Source: an uncultured Microbacterium sp.
Lineage (GTDB): Bacteria > Actinomycetota > Actinomycetes > Actinomycetales > Microbacteriaceae
Direction of reading: 5' to 3'
DNA length: 64,000 nucleotides
Assembly: GCF_947489255.1 (NCBI RefSeq)
Contig: NZ_CANLCY010000004.1
Coordinates: 434,001 to 498,000 of the forward strand
A model generated the notes under the pieces. The model was not told the DNA's origin. It was given only the letters and a program-made list of their open reading frames with translations, and did no database searches. Of this stretch, positions 14,668 to 23,161 are shown piece after piece (within the stretch, counting starts at the first letter, position 1; the number at the start of each line of letters is the position of its first letter). A program made the translations under genes and the position numbers.

Positions 14668-14973
14668 AGGTCGCCGTCTCGGGCTGAGGTCGTGCGCATC
14701 GCGGCGGTTGTCGCGGCGGGTTCGGGAGTGTGAGCCGGTGGTCTGACGCGTGTGCGAAGTCGGTCATGCGCGCAAAGTCAGCCGGTGCGGGTCGTCTCGG
14801 GCTGAGGTCGTGCGCATCGCGGAGGTTGTGCGCACGCCGGTCGCGCGTCGGCGCCCGTTCGACGGACCAGAACGCCGGGGGCCGGCGTTCTGGTGCGCAC
14901 GGGAGGCGGACCTTGCCCGCACCCGCGGGTCACGCAGGTCGCGGAGCGGGCGGCGGCTAGACTCGGGGACGTT
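14668..14973. repeat. Gene-free spacer with a 30-bp direct repeat
   Basis: 306 bases without a credible gene. A 30-bp segment beginning CGTCTCGGGCTGAGG occurs identically at 14675-14704 and 14793-14822. Each copy is preceded by GCGCAAAG and ends in the motif family GAGGTTGTGCGCA, which recurs in the hairpin at 58794-58871. The parA promoter-like TAGACT is at 14958-14963. Confidence 0.7.
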
Positions 14974-15876
14974 ATGACGAAGGCGGGAGACTCGGTGTCG
15001 GCGAGCACGAAGGGCACGAAGACGGGCGTGGACGAGGTCATCCTCGGGCCCACCGGACGCCCCTACCAGGGGTTCCCCACCCCGAAGCCGCTCGACGGTC
15101 ACGGTCCCGCCCGCATCATCGCCCTGTGCAACCAGAAGGGCGGCGTCGGCAAGACGACGACCACCATCAACCTGGCCGCCTCGCTCGCCAAGTACGGTCG
15201 ACGCGTGCTGGCGATCGACTTCGACCCGCAGGGCGCGCTGTCGGCGGGTCTCGGCATCCAGACGCACGACGTGGCGACGATCTACGACCTGCTGCTCGAC
15301 ACCAAGCGCGACCCGCACGAGATCATCGTGCACACGCGCGTCGAGGGCCTCGACATCATCCCGGCCAACATCGACCTGTCGGCGGCCGAGGTGCACCTGG
15401 TCAACGAGGTCGCGCGCGAGACGATCCTGGCGCGCGTGCTGCGCAAGGTCGCGGCCGACTACGACGTCATCCTCGTCGACTGCCAGCCCTCGCTGGGCCT
15501 GCTCACCGTGAACGCGCTCACCGCCGCGCACGGTGTGCTCATCCCGCTCGAGTGCGAGTTCTTCGCCCTGCGCGGTGTGGCGCTGCTCGTCGAGACGATC
15601 GACAAGGTGCGCGACCGCCTCAACCCGGCGATCGAGCTCGACGGGGTGCTCGCCACGATGTACGACCCGCGCACGCTCCACTCGCGCGAAGTGCTCGAGC
15701 GCGTGGTCGAGGCGTTCGGCGACGACGTGCTCGAGACGGTGATCGGCCGCACGGTGAAGTTCCCCGACGCCTCGGTGTCGGGTATGCCCATCACGGAATT
15801 CGCCCCCGAGCACGCCGCCGCTCAGGCCTACCTGCGGCTCGCGCGGGAGCTGGTCGCCCGTGGCGCCGTCGCCTGA
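14974..15876 (+). CDS. parA: ParA/Soj-type ATPase
   Basis: 300 residues. A deviant Walker A motif KGGVGKTT (about 55-62) and Walker B VILVDCQPSLG mark the ParA/MinD ATPase family that moves chromosome origins or other cargo. The first 40 residues are an unstructured, Lys/Thr-rich extension. The ATG at 14974 lies ten bases after TAGACT; an upstream in-frame start at 14893 is unlikely because it precedes the promoter-like hexamer. It lies directly before scpA and overlaps it by 17 bases. This ParA-ScpA-ScpB order is common in actinobacteria and separate from the parAB near oriC. Confidence 0.93.
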   Translation: MTKAGDSVSASTKGTKTGVDEVILGPTGRPYQGFPTPKPLDGHGPARIIALCNQKGGVGKTTTTINLAASLAKYGRRVLAIDFDPQGALSAGLGIQTHDVATIYDLLLDTKRDPHEIIVHTRVEGLDIIPANIDLSAAEVHLVNEVARETILARVLRKVAADYDVILVDCQPSLGLLTVNALTAAHGVLIPLECEFFALRGVALLVETIDKVRDRLNPAIELDGVLATMYDPRTLHSREVLERVVEAFGDDVLETVIGRTVKFPDASVSGMPITEFAPEHAAAQAYLRLARELVARGAVA

Positions 15877-16969
15877 CGACACCTTCGCCGACCCCGCCGG
15901 GTCCGGTGGCTTCGACAGGCTCAGCCACCTGGGGTCCGAGGTCCCCGAGCTCGCAACGCAGGTCCTTGAGCTTGTCGAAGGGACCGGGACCGATGCGTCC
16001 GGTGGCTTCGACAGGCTCAGCCACCTGGGGTCCGAAATCCCTGAGCTCGCAACGCAGGTCCCTGAGCTTGTCGAAGGGACCGGGACCGATGCGTCCGGTG
16101 GCTTCGACAGGCTCAGCCACCTGGGGTCCGAAATCCCTGAGCCCGCGACGCAGGTCCCTGAGCATGTCGAAGGGACCGGCACGGACGGACCCCGCTTCCG
16201 CGTCTCGCTCCCCGACTTCGACGGCCCCTTCGACCTGCTCCTCACGCTCATCTCGCGCGCCGAGCTCGACGTGACCGAGGTGGCGCTGAGCCGCGTGACC
16301 GACGAGTTCATCGCCTACCTGCGCGCCCTCGGGCCCGACGCCGATCTCGACGAGGCCTCGGAGTTCCTCGTGGTCGCCGCGACCCTGCTCGACATGAAGA
16401 TCGCCGGACTCCTCCCGCAGGGCGAACTGGTGGATGCCGAGTCGGTGGCGCTGCTGGAAGCTCGCGACCTGCTCTTCGCGCGCTTGCTGCAGTATCGCGC
16501 GTTCAAGGAGGTGTCCGCGTGGTTCGCCCGCTGCCTGCAGCGCGAGGACAAGCGTCACACGCGTGCCGTGCGCCTCGACGAGAAGTACCGCAGCGCCGTG
16601 CCCGAACTGAAGTGGACGCTCAGCGTGGAGGATTTCGCGGCGCTCGCCGTCGTGGCCATGGCCCCGAAGCAGGTCCCGACCGTGGGCCTCGATCACCTGC
16701 ACGCGCCGCTCGTCAGCATCCGCGAGCAGGCCGCGATCGTGGTCACGCTCCTGCGGTCGGCGGGGACGCTGAACTTCCGCGACCTCGTCGCCGGGGTCAC
16801 CGAGACGGGGGTCGTCGTCGCGCGGTTCCTGTCGATCCTCGAGCTCTACCGCCATGCCGCCCTCTCGTTCGAGCAGCTCGAGCCGCTGGGGGAGCTGACC
16901 CTGCGCTGGACCGCCGAACGGTGGTCCGAAGAGAACCTCGCCGCCCTCGGAGCCGACTATGACCGTTGA
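15860..16969 (+). CDS. scpA: Segregation and condensation protein A with a repeat-expanded N-terminus
   Basis: 369 residues from GTG 15860. ScpA is the kleisin that bridges SMC heads. The conserved domain begins only at about residue 112 (FRVSLPDFDGPFDLLLTLI), and its C-terminal winged helix ends the protein. The preceding stretch, residues about 15-110, is three copies of a 32-residue unit (GGFDRLSHLGSE, then PELATQVPELVEGTGTD) encoded by a 96-bp palindromic repeat. This makes it roughly 100 residues longer than usual for ScpA. If the repeat tract is not translated, an internal start after 16189 would be required, but no good one is seen. Confidence 0.93.
   Translation: MAPSPDDTFADPAGSGGFDRLSHLGSEVPELATQVLELVEGTGTDASGGFDRLSHLGSEIPELATQVPELVEGTGTDASGGFDRLSHLGSEIPEPATQVPEHVEGTGTDGPRFRVSLPDFDGPFDLLLTLISRAELDVTEVALSRVTDEFIAYLRALGPDADLDEASEFLVVAATLLDMKIAGLLPQGELVDAESVALLEARDLLFARLLQYRAFKEVSAWFARCLQREDKRHTRAVRLDEKYRSAVPELKWTLSVEDFAALAVVAMAPKQVPTVGLDHLHAPLVSIREQAAIVVTLLRSAGTLNFRDLVAGVTETGVVVARFLSILELYRHAALSFEQLEPLGELTLRWTAERWSEENLAALGADYDR
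15902..16189 (+). repeat. Triplicated 96-bp palindromic repeat inside scpA
   Basis: Three tandem 96-bp units at 15902-15997, 15998-16093 and 16094-16189. Each unit holds two hairpin-forming elements, one with arms GGTGGCT/AGCCACC (first copy 15905-15929) and one with arms GGTCC/GGACC (first copy 15961-15985). Both have a core related to TTCGACAAGCTCAG. The period is a multiple of three and all copies stay in frame. Copies 2 and 3 are nearly identical. The same element lies outside genes at 24081-24206. Confidence 0.9.
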
Positions 16970-17621
16970 CCCTTCGCCGCCCGCCGCCGAGACGGCCACC
17001 GACACGGCCGCCGCCACCGCTCCCGCCACGGAGGCGCCGACACCCGCGCCCCGCGCCGTCGACCCGGCATCCGTCGCCCGCCGCCTCGAGGCGATCCTGC
17101 TCGTGCTCGAAGAACCGCAGAGCCTCGTGAGCCTGGCGGCCGCGGTCGCCGCCCCGGTGCCGGCCGTGCGTCAGGCGGTCGAGGCTCTCGTCGCCGACTA
17201 CGACGGCGAGAGCGGGGGCCCCCGCCGAGGTTTCGAGCTGCGCGAGGTCGGGGGAGGGTGGCGTCTGTACGTCCGCGAGGAGTACGACGACGTCGTGGGC
17301 GAGTTCGTCAACACGCAGGCTCCCTCGCGGCTGTCGCAGGCCGCGCTCGAGACCCTGGCCGTGATCGCGTACAAGCAGCCCGTCACGCGCGGGCAGGTGG
17401 CATCCATCCGTGCCGTGAACGTCGACTCGGTGGTGCGCACCCTCCTGGCGAGGGGTCTCATCACCGAGGTGTTCACCGACCCCGACACGGGGGCGATCCA
17501 CTACGGAACGACCGACCAGCTGCTGGTCAACCTCGGCATCAACTCGCTCGACGAGCTGCCGCACATCTCGCCGTTGCTCGACGACGGCGCAGACGGATTC
17601 GACGGAGAGGTACTGAAATGA
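16959..17621 (+). CDS. scpB: Segregation and condensation protein B
   Basis: 220 residues, overlapping scpA by 11 bases. ScpB dimers bind ScpA in the SMC-ScpAB condensin. Two winged-helix domains are present: about 30-110 (RRLEAILLVLEEPQSLVSLA) and about 115-200 (LSQAALETLAVIAYKQPVTRGQV, the most conserved ScpB segment). The first 25 residues are Ala/Thr/Pro-rich and probably disordered. The stop overlaps the rluB start (ATGA). Confidence 0.95.
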   Translation: MTVDPSPPAAETATDTAAATAPATEAPTPAPRAVDPASVARRLEAILLVLEEPQSLVSLAAAVAAPVPAVRQAVEALVADYDGESGGPRRGFELREVGGGWRLYVREEYDDVVGEFVNTQAPSRLSQAALETLAVIAYKQPVTRGQVASIRAVNVDSVVRTLLARGLITEVFTDPDTGAIHYGTTDQLLVNLGINSLDELPHISPLLDDGADGFDGEVLK

Positions 17622-18409
17622 GCGACGGTTCGACAGGCCCGGCCACCGGGGGCGAAGAGGGCGTACGCCTGCAGAAGGTGCTCGCCAACGCGGGCGTGGC
17701 CTCGCGGCGCGTGGCCGAGCAGATGATCGTCGAGGGACGCGTGCGGGTGAACGGCGAGACCGTGACCGAGCTCGGGTCGCGGATCCACCCCGACACCGAC
17801 CTGGTCGACGTCGACGGGACGGCGATCCAGCTGGATGCGTCCAAGCGGTACGTCATCCTGAACAAGCCGACCGGGGTGGTCAGCTCGATGAGCGACGACC
17901 GCGGTCGCCCCGACCTGCGTCGCTACACCGCCGACTGGGACGAGCGCCTGTTCAACGTGGGCCGCCTCGACGCCGACACGAGCGGACTGCTCGTGCTGAC
18001 CAACGACGGCGACCTCGCCCACGTGCTCGCCCACCCGTCGTTCGGGGTGACGAAGGTCTACATCGCCAAGGTCGACGGGCAGGTGCTGCCGCAGACGATT
18101 CAGCGTCTGATCAAGGGCGTCGAGCTCGAAGACGGACGCATCGCGGCCGACAAGGCGCGGCTGCTGGACTCCTCGCGGGGCGAGAGCCTCGTGGAGCTCA
18201 CCCTGCACTCGGGGAAGAACCGCATCGTGCGCCGCATGATGGCCGAGGTGGGTCACCCGGTCGTCGAACTCGTGCGTCGGCAGTTCGGACCGCTGCACCT
18301 GGGAACACTCCCGGTGGGCAAGGCGCGCGAGTTGACTACAGTAGAACGCGGCGCTCTTCTCACGCTGTCCCGGAAAGACGGCGATCCTTCGGCCGATCCG
18401 GCGGAGTGA
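17618..18409 (+). CDS. rluB: Pseudouridine synthase of the RsuA/RluB family
   Basis: 263 residues; ATG 17618 overlaps the scpB stop. An N-terminal S4 domain (VRLQKVLANAGVASRRVAEQMI, about 12-70) binds RNA. The catalytic domain carries the family motif GRLDADTSG with the active-site Asp118. The most likely target is the 23S rRNA position modified by RluB, but RsuA-type specificity on 16S cannot be excluded from sequence. Part of the scpAB-rluB-tyrA-cmk-der block. Confidence 0.9.
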   Translation: MSDGSTGPATGGEEGVRLQKVLANAGVASRRVAEQMIVEGRVRVNGETVTELGSRIHPDTDLVDVDGTAIQLDASKRYVILNKPTGVVSSMSDDRGRPDLRRYTADWDERLFNVGRLDADTSGLLVLTNDGDLAHVLAHPSFGVTKVYIAKVDGQVLPQTIQRLIKGVELEDGRIAADKARLLDSSRGESLVELTLHSGKNRIVRRMMAEVGHPVVELVRRQFGPLHLGTLPVGKARELTTVERGALLTLSRKDGDPSADPAE

Positions 18410-18462
18410 GCCTCCGGGCGCCCGCGGCGCGGGAAGCGTCGCCCAGGGCAGCAGGAGACCCG

Positions 18463-19596
18463 ATGAGCGAATCGAACGAGGCGTCCGCGCGCGCGGCGGG
18501 GCCTTTGGCGACCCGCACGAGCGGGACGGTGCGCGTCGTGGGCTCGGGCCTGCTCGGCGCGAGCATCGGCCACGCGCTCACCGCGCGCGGCGTCGACGTG
18601 GTGCTCGTCGACGCGTCCCCCTCGCAGCTGCGACTGGCGATCGACTACGGCGCCGGGCGCGCCGAGCGCCCCGACGACACCCCGTCGCTGATCGTCGTGG
18701 CGGTCCCGCCCGACGTCACGGCCGACGTGGTCCAGCGCGAGCTGGCCCTGTACCCGGATGCCGTGGTCACCGACGTGGCGAGCGTCAAGCTCGAGCCGCT
18801 GCGCACGCTGCGCGAGCGCGGGGTCGACTTGCGGCACTACATCGGCTCCCACCCCATGGCCGGTCGTGAGCGCGGCGGGGCGATCTCGGCGCGCGCCGAC
18901 ATCTTCGTCGGGCGCCCGTGGGTCGTCTGCCGCGACGGTGAGACCTCGGCGCACGACCTCTCGCTGGTGGAGGGCCTGGCCCTCGACCTGGGAGCCACGC
19001 TCATCGAGATGACCCCGGAAGAACACGACGAGTCCGTCGCTCTCATGTCCCACGTGCCGCAGCTCGTCGCGAGCCTGCTGGCCGGACGCTTCGTCGAGGC
19101 GCCCGACGGTTCCCTCCGGCTCGCCGGACAGGGCGTGCGCGACACGACGCGCATCGCGGCATCCGCTCCGGAGCTGTGGGTGCAGATCTTGGGAGCGAAC
19201 GCCGCCCCCGTGGTCGAGGTGCTCGACCGGCTGGCCGCCGATCTCGCCGGCGTCGCCGACGCGCTGCGCGACCCCGACGTTCCCGGTGCCCGCCGCGCGG
19301 TGGCCGACACCATCCGCCGGGGCAACGAGGGCGTCGAGCGCCTGCCCGGCAAGCATGGCCAGAACCGACGCTTCGATACCTTCGTCGTCATGGTCGACGA
19401 CACCTCCGGACAGCTGGGCCGCCTCTTCGGCGAGCTCGGAGACCTCGACGTCAACGTCGAAGACCTGCGCCTCGAGCACTCGCCGGGCGCCCCCTTCGGT
19501 CTCGCCGAGATCAGCGTCGTGCCCGACGCGGTCCGCCGAGCCGTGGACGGGCTCCAGCAGCGCGGATGGCGGATTGCGAGCACCACCCATGACTGA
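18463..19596 (+). CDS. tyrA: Prephenate dehydrogenase
   Basis: 377 residues from ATG 18463, preferred because AGGAGA lies five bases upstream. An alternative GTG at 18406 overlaps the rluB stop and would add 19 residues. The NAD(P)-binding motif [11 protein letters not shown] is at about 26-36, followed by the dehydrogenase core ([27 protein letters not shown]). A C-terminal ACT-like domain (about 305-377) suggests tyrosine feedback control. It converts prephenate to 4-hydroxyphenylpyruvate in tyrosine synthesis and overlaps cmk by eight bases. Confidence 0.92.
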   Translation: MSESNEASARAAGPLATRTSGTVRVVGSGLLGASIGHALTARGVDVVLVDASPSQLRLAIDYGAGRAERPDDTPSLIVVAVPPDVTADVVQRELALYPDAVVTDVASVKLEPLRTLRERGVDLRHYIGSHPMAGRERGGAISARADIFVGRPWVVCRDGETSAHDLSLVEGLALDLGATLIEMTPEEHDESVALMSHVPQLVASLLAGRFVEAPDGSLRLAGQGVRDTTRIAASAPELWVQILGANAAPVVEVLDRLAADLAGVADALRDPDVPGARRAVADTIRRGNEGVERLPGKHGQNRRFDTFVVMVDDTSGQLGRLFGELGDLDVNVEDLRLEHSPGAPFGLAEISVVPDAVRRAVDGLQQRGWRIASTTHD

Positions 19597-20323
19597 GCCC
19601 CTCACCAAGCCCGCTGCGGGATCGACTCCCACGACGTCTGGCACCGCGCCCGTCGTCGTCGCCATCGACGGCCCCGCCGGCAGCGGCAAGTCGAGCGTCT
19701 CGAAGGCCGCGGCCCTGCGGCTCGGCTACGGCTTCCTCGACACCGGCGCCGCCTATCGCGCCCTCGCCTGGCACGCCCTCGCGCACGGCGCCGACACCTC
19801 CGACGCCACCGCGGTGCTCGAGGTCTTCGGCGACTTCGACTACGCGATCTCGCTCGACGCGCGCGATCGCTGGGTGCGCGTGGGCGAGGTCGACGTCACG
19901 GCCGCGATCCGCGAGCCCCGCGTGACGGATGCCGTGAGCGGTGTGGCCCGCGTCGCCTCGGTGCGGCACGCGGTGAACGAGCTGTTCCGCCGGCTCGTGG
20001 CATCCGCTGCTCTGCCGGGCGTCGTCGTCGAGGGGCGCGACATCACGACCGTGGTGTTCCCCGACGCGCCCGTGCGGATCCTGCTCACGGCGGCTCCGGA
20101 GGTGCGCGCCGCCCGCCGCAGCGCCGAGCTCACCGACCACGACGCCGCCAAGGTGGCCGCCGCGCTCCACCAGCGCGACGCCGCCGATTCCACGGTCGTC
20201 GACTTCCTCACCGCCGCCCCCGGCGTCGAGGTCGTCGACTCGACCCACCTCGATTTCGAACAGACCGTCGACGCCGTACTGAGCGTCGTCGACAACACGA
20301 TGGGAGCCCGCGATGGGCGTTGA
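19589..20323 (+). CDS. cmk: Cytidylate kinase
   Basis: 244 residues from ATG 19589. The P-loop GPAGSGKSS is at about 28-36. DTGAAYRAL and the CMP-binding motif [15 protein letters not shown] are intact. The enzyme phosphorylates CMP and dCMP. The first 20 residues are a non-conserved Thr/Pro-rich extension. It overlaps tyrA upstream and der downstream, giving an unbroken translation-coupled block. Confidence 0.95.
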   Translation: MTEPLTKPAAGSTPTTSGTAPVVVAIDGPAGSGKSSVSKAAALRLGYGFLDTGAAYRALAWHALAHGADTSDATAVLEVFGDFDYAISLDARDRWVRVGEVDVTAAIREPRVTDAVSGVARVASVRHAVNELFRRLVASAALPGVVVEGRDITTVVFPDAPVRILLTAAPEVRAARRSAELTDHDAAKVAAALHQRDAADSTVVDFLTAAPGVEVVDSTHLDFEQTVDAVLSVVDNTMGARDGR

Positions 20324-21839
20324 AGAAGAAGAGTACGAGGGCGGGCCCGATCAGCTCGCCGAGAAGATGCAGAACCTCGACGAGGTCCTCGCCGAACAGC
20401 GGGCCGAGGCGCTGCGCGCCGGCCTGGCCGACTTCGACCTCGACGAGGACGACGCCGAGCTGCTCGCGGGCCTGGCCTCGGGCGACGGCGAGATCGAGTT
20501 CCTGCCGGCGCTGCCGGTGGTCGCGATCGTCGGTCGCCCCAACGTCGGCAAGTCGGCGCTGGTGAACCGCATCCTCGGCCGTCGAGAGGCCGTCGTCGAG
20601 GACACCCCGGGCGTCACGCGCGACCGCGTCACGTACAAGGCCGAGTGGCTCGACCGCCGCTTCTCGCTGGTCGACACCGGCGGGTGGGAGCCCGACGCGA
20701 AGGGCATCGACCGCTCCGTCGCCGCTCAGGCCGAGGTCGCGATCGACCTCGCCGACGTCGTGCTGTTCGTGGTGGATGCCACGGTGGGTGCGACCTCGAC
20801 CGACGAGCACGTCGTGAAGCTGCTGCGCAAGAGCAAGAAGCCCGTCTTCCTCATCGCCAACAAGGTCGACGACGCCCGACAGGAGCCCGAGGCCACGGCC
20901 CTGTGGAACCTGGGTCTGGGCGAGCCGCACCCCGTGTCGGCCATCCACGGACGCGGCGTCGCCGACCTGCTCGACGAGCTCATGAAGGTGCTGCCGGACG
21001 TCTCGGCGGTCGCGAAGTACGAGATCGGCGGACCGCGCCGCGTCGCGATCCTCGGCCGGCCCAACGTCGGCAAGTCGTCGTTGCTGAACAAGGCCGCCGG
21101 CGAGGAGCGCGTCGTCGTCAACGAGCTCGCGGGGACCACCCGCGACCCCGTCGACGAGGTCGTCGAGCTCGGCGGCAAGCTCTGGACGCTGGTGGACACC
21201 GCCGGCATCCGTCGTCGCGTGCACCTGTCGCAGGGCGCCGACTTCTACGCCTCGCTGCGCACCTCGACCGCGCTGGAGAAGAGCGAGGTCGCGGTCGTCG
21301 TGCTCGATGTGTCGCAGCCGATCAGCGTGCAGGACCTGAACATCATCGACCTCGTGCTCGAGTCCGGTCGTGCGCTCGTGCTGGCGTTCAACAAGTGGGA
21401 CCGCCTCAACGACGACGACATGGAGAACCAGGACCGTCGCCGCTACCTCGAGCGCGAGATCGAGCAGGACCTCGCGCACGTCGCGTGGGCCCCGCGCGTG
21501 AACATCTCGGCGCGCACCGGCCGCCACCTCGACAAGCTCGTCCCGGCTCTGGAGACGGCGCTGGAGTCGTGGGACACCCGCATCCCCACCGGCAAGTTCA
21601 ACGCGTTCCTGTCGGAGCTCGTCGCCGAGCACCCGCACCCGCTGCGCGGCGGGAAGCAGCCGCGCATCCTGTTCGGCACCCAGGCGGCGACGCGTCCGCC
21701 GACATTCGTGCTGTTCACGACCGGGTTCCTCGACCCGGGCTACCGCCGGTTCATCCAGCGGCGCCTGCGCGAGATCTACGGCTTCGAGGGCACCCCGATC
21801 GTGCTGAACATGCGCATCCGCGAGAAGCGTCAGCGCTGA
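20313..21839 (+). CDS. der: Ribosome biogenesis GTPase Der (EngA)
   Basis: 508 residues. Two tandem GTPase domains, each with GRPNVGKS (about 74-81 and 248-255), are the hallmark of Der, which assembles the 50S subunit. A KH-like domain occupies the C-terminal 110 residues. The first 60 residues are an acidic extension (EEEEYEGG) typical of actinobacterial Der. The ATG at 20313 overlaps the cmk stop. A GC-rich hairpin follows the gene. Confidence 0.96.
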   Translation: MGVEEEEYEGGPDQLAEKMQNLDEVLAEQRAEALRAGLADFDLDEDDAELLAGLASGDGEIEFLPALPVVAIVGRPNVGKSALVNRILGRREAVVEDTPGVTRDRVTYKAEWLDRRFSLVDTGGWEPDAKGIDRSVAAQAEVAIDLADVVLFVVDATVGATSTDEHVVKLLRKSKKPVFLIANKVDDARQEPEATALWNLGLGEPHPVSAIHGRGVADLLDELMKVLPDVSAVAKYEIGGPRRVAILGRPNVGKSSLLNKAAGEERVVVNELAGTTRDPVDEVVELGGKLWTLVDTAGIRRRVHLSQGADFYASLRTSTALEKSEVAVVVLDVSQPISVQDLNIIDLVLESGRALVLAFNKWDRLNDDDMENQDRRRYLEREIEQDLAHVAWAPRVNISARTGRHLDKLVPALETALESWDTRIPTGKFNAFLSELVAEHPHPLRGGKQPRILFGTQAATRPPTFVLFTTGFLDPGYRRFIQRRLREIYGFEGTPIVLNMRIREKRQR

Positions 21840-21854
21840 GGCTGCTCGTCGCGC

Positions 21855-21882
21855 GCCCCGGTCCCCGCGTGGGGGCCGGGGC
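21855..21882 (+). terminator. Hairpin terminator after der
   Basis: GCCCCGGTCCCC and GGGGCCGGGGC pair with one mismatch around a 5-base loop, 16 bases after the der stop. It ends the parA-der block by position. Confidence 0.6.
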
Positions 21883-21946
21883 GTTCGCGTTGTGGCCGGG
21901 GTGGCGAGTCGCGTGCGTGGATGCAAGGGCCCGCGGCCGGGCGTCG

Positions 21947-21965
21947 GGTGTCGATACAGTGCACG
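21947..21965 (+). promoter_or_regulatory. Shared upstream element, copy 1 (DUF805)
   Basis: A 19-bp identical sequence, GGTGTCGATACAGTGCACG, also found at 22489-22507 before the second DUF805 gene. It contains a -10-like TACAGT. Gene duplication appears to have copied the promoter as well. Confidence 0.5.
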
Positions 21966-22013
21966 GGCGACGGCGGGGGCCGTGGCATCCACGATCCTCC
22001 CGGGAGGCACGCC

Positions 22014-22451
22014 ATGACCGCGATCGCACCACCGCTCGACCAGCCGTACTACGGCGCACCCCTCGGAGCGGCGGTCCGGCGGTTCTTCGCGAAGTACGCG
22101 ACCTTCCGGGAGCGCGCGAGTCGCAGCGAATACTGGTGGTGGGTGCTGACCGGCACCGTCGTGGGTACCGTGCTGAACGCGCTGCCGACCCTGACCGACG
22201 GTGTGCGGATCGAGGCCGACGGCTCCACGACCATCACCGGGCCGCACGGCGTGATCCTGTCGCTGATCTGGATCGTCTGGGCCCTCGGCACGCTCCTGCC
22301 GACAGTGGCCGTGCTGGTGCGTCGCCTGCACGACACCGGTCGCAGCGGCCTGTGGGTTCTCATCGGGATCGTGCCCCTGATCGGCATCCTGGTCCTCTTC
22401 GTCTTCACGGTGCAGGGGCCGCGGCCCGAAGGCGCGCGCTTCGACGCCTGA
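22014..22451 (+). CDS. DUF805 family membrane protein, copy 1
   Basis: 145 residues, ATG 22014 preceded by GGGAGG. The N-terminal FFAKYATFRERASRSEYWWW and later RRLHDTGRSG are diagnostic of DUF805, small integral membrane proteins with four hydrophobic segments and unknown function. It is a tandem paralogue of the next gene and shares its upstream 19-bp element. Confidence 0.88.
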   Translation: MTAIAPPLDQPYYGAPLGAAVRRFFAKYATFRERASRSEYWWWVLTGTVVGTVLNALPTLTDGVRIEADGSTTITGPHGVILSLIWIVWALGTLLPTVAVLVRRLHDTGRSGLWVLIGIVPLIGILVLFVFTVQGPRPEGARFDA

Positions 22452-22488
22452 GGCGACACGGAGCGTCGTTCTGCCACGGCGGGCGTGC

Positions 22489-22507
22489 GGTGTCGATACA
22501 GTGCACG
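22489..22507 (+). promoter_or_regulatory. Shared upstream element, copy 2 (DUF805)
   Basis: Second copy of the 19-bp sequence described at 21947, 60 bases before the ATG of the second DUF805 gene, with TACAGT at 22497-22502. Confidence 0.5.
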
Positions 22508-22567
22508 AGCGGGGGCCGATCAGCCGCCGCTTCGGGCATCATCCGTCATCGTGTCAGGGGGACACAC

Positions 22568-23014
22568 ATGTCGTACACGCAGAACACCGCTCCGCTGTCT
22601 CAGCCGCTCTACGGCGCCTCGTTCGGCGCCGCAGTGCAGCGTTTCTTCAAGAAGTACGCGACCTTCAGCGGTCGCGCCAGCCGCAGTGAGTTCTGGTGGT
22701 GGATCCTCGCGAATGCGATCGTCTCGTTCGTGCTCAGCCTCCTGGCGCTGATCACGGGCGGCGGCGGGGGCGTCGACGCCTCCGGTAGCCCGCTCCCGCC
22801 GAGCGGTCTCGGCGTGGTGTTCCTCGTCCTGCTCTTCGTGTGGGGTCTCGCCACCTTCGTGCCGCACCTGGCGCTCGTGGTCCGTCGCCTGCACGACACC
22901 AACCGCAGCGGGTTCTGGATCTTCATCGCCTTCGTGCCGTTCGTCGGCGGCATCATCCTCTTCGTCTTCGAGGTGCTGCCGAGCGATCCCCGCGGAGCCC
23001 GCTTCGACGCCTGA
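22568..23014 (+). CDS. DUF805 family membrane protein, copy 2
   Basis: 148 residues, ATG 22568 after an AGGGGG ribosome site. It carries FFKKYATFSGRASRSEFWWW and RRLHDTNRSG, the DUF805 signature. Four transmembrane segments, with a Gly-rich loop (GGGGGVDASGS) between the first two. It ends SDPRGARFDA, like copy 1 (RPEGARFDA), so the pair arose by tandem duplication. Function unknown. Confidence 0.88.
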   Translation: MSYTQNTAPLSQPLYGASFGAAVQRFFKKYATFSGRASRSEFWWWILANAIVSFVLSLLALITGGGGGVDASGSPLPPSGLGVVFLVLLFVWGLATFVPHLALVVRRLHDTNRSGFWIFIAFVPFVGGIILFVFEVLPSDPRGARFDA

Positions 23015-23027
23015 CGTCGACCTTCGG

Positions 23028-23058
23028 ACGTCCCGGCCCTCGCGTAGGGTCGGGACGT
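23028..23058 (+). terminator. Hairpin terminator after DUF805 pair
   Basis: Arms ACGTCCCGGCCCT and AGGGTCGGGACGT pair with one wobble around CGCGT; TCGTCTTT follows. Good rho-independent form for this genome. Confidence 0.65.
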
Positions 23059-23161
23059 TCGTCTTTCCCGGCGCTCTGCGGTGGGCGGACCGTTCATGGC
23101 ACATGGCGCGAGATGACGCGCGGCGGCGCTCTCACCCGAGGGGTGTGCCAGGCTGGACGGG

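Noticed and set aside
15902..16189. CRISPR array
   Set aside because: The units are tandem with no variable spacers, are in frame with scpA, and match dispersed palindromic repeats.
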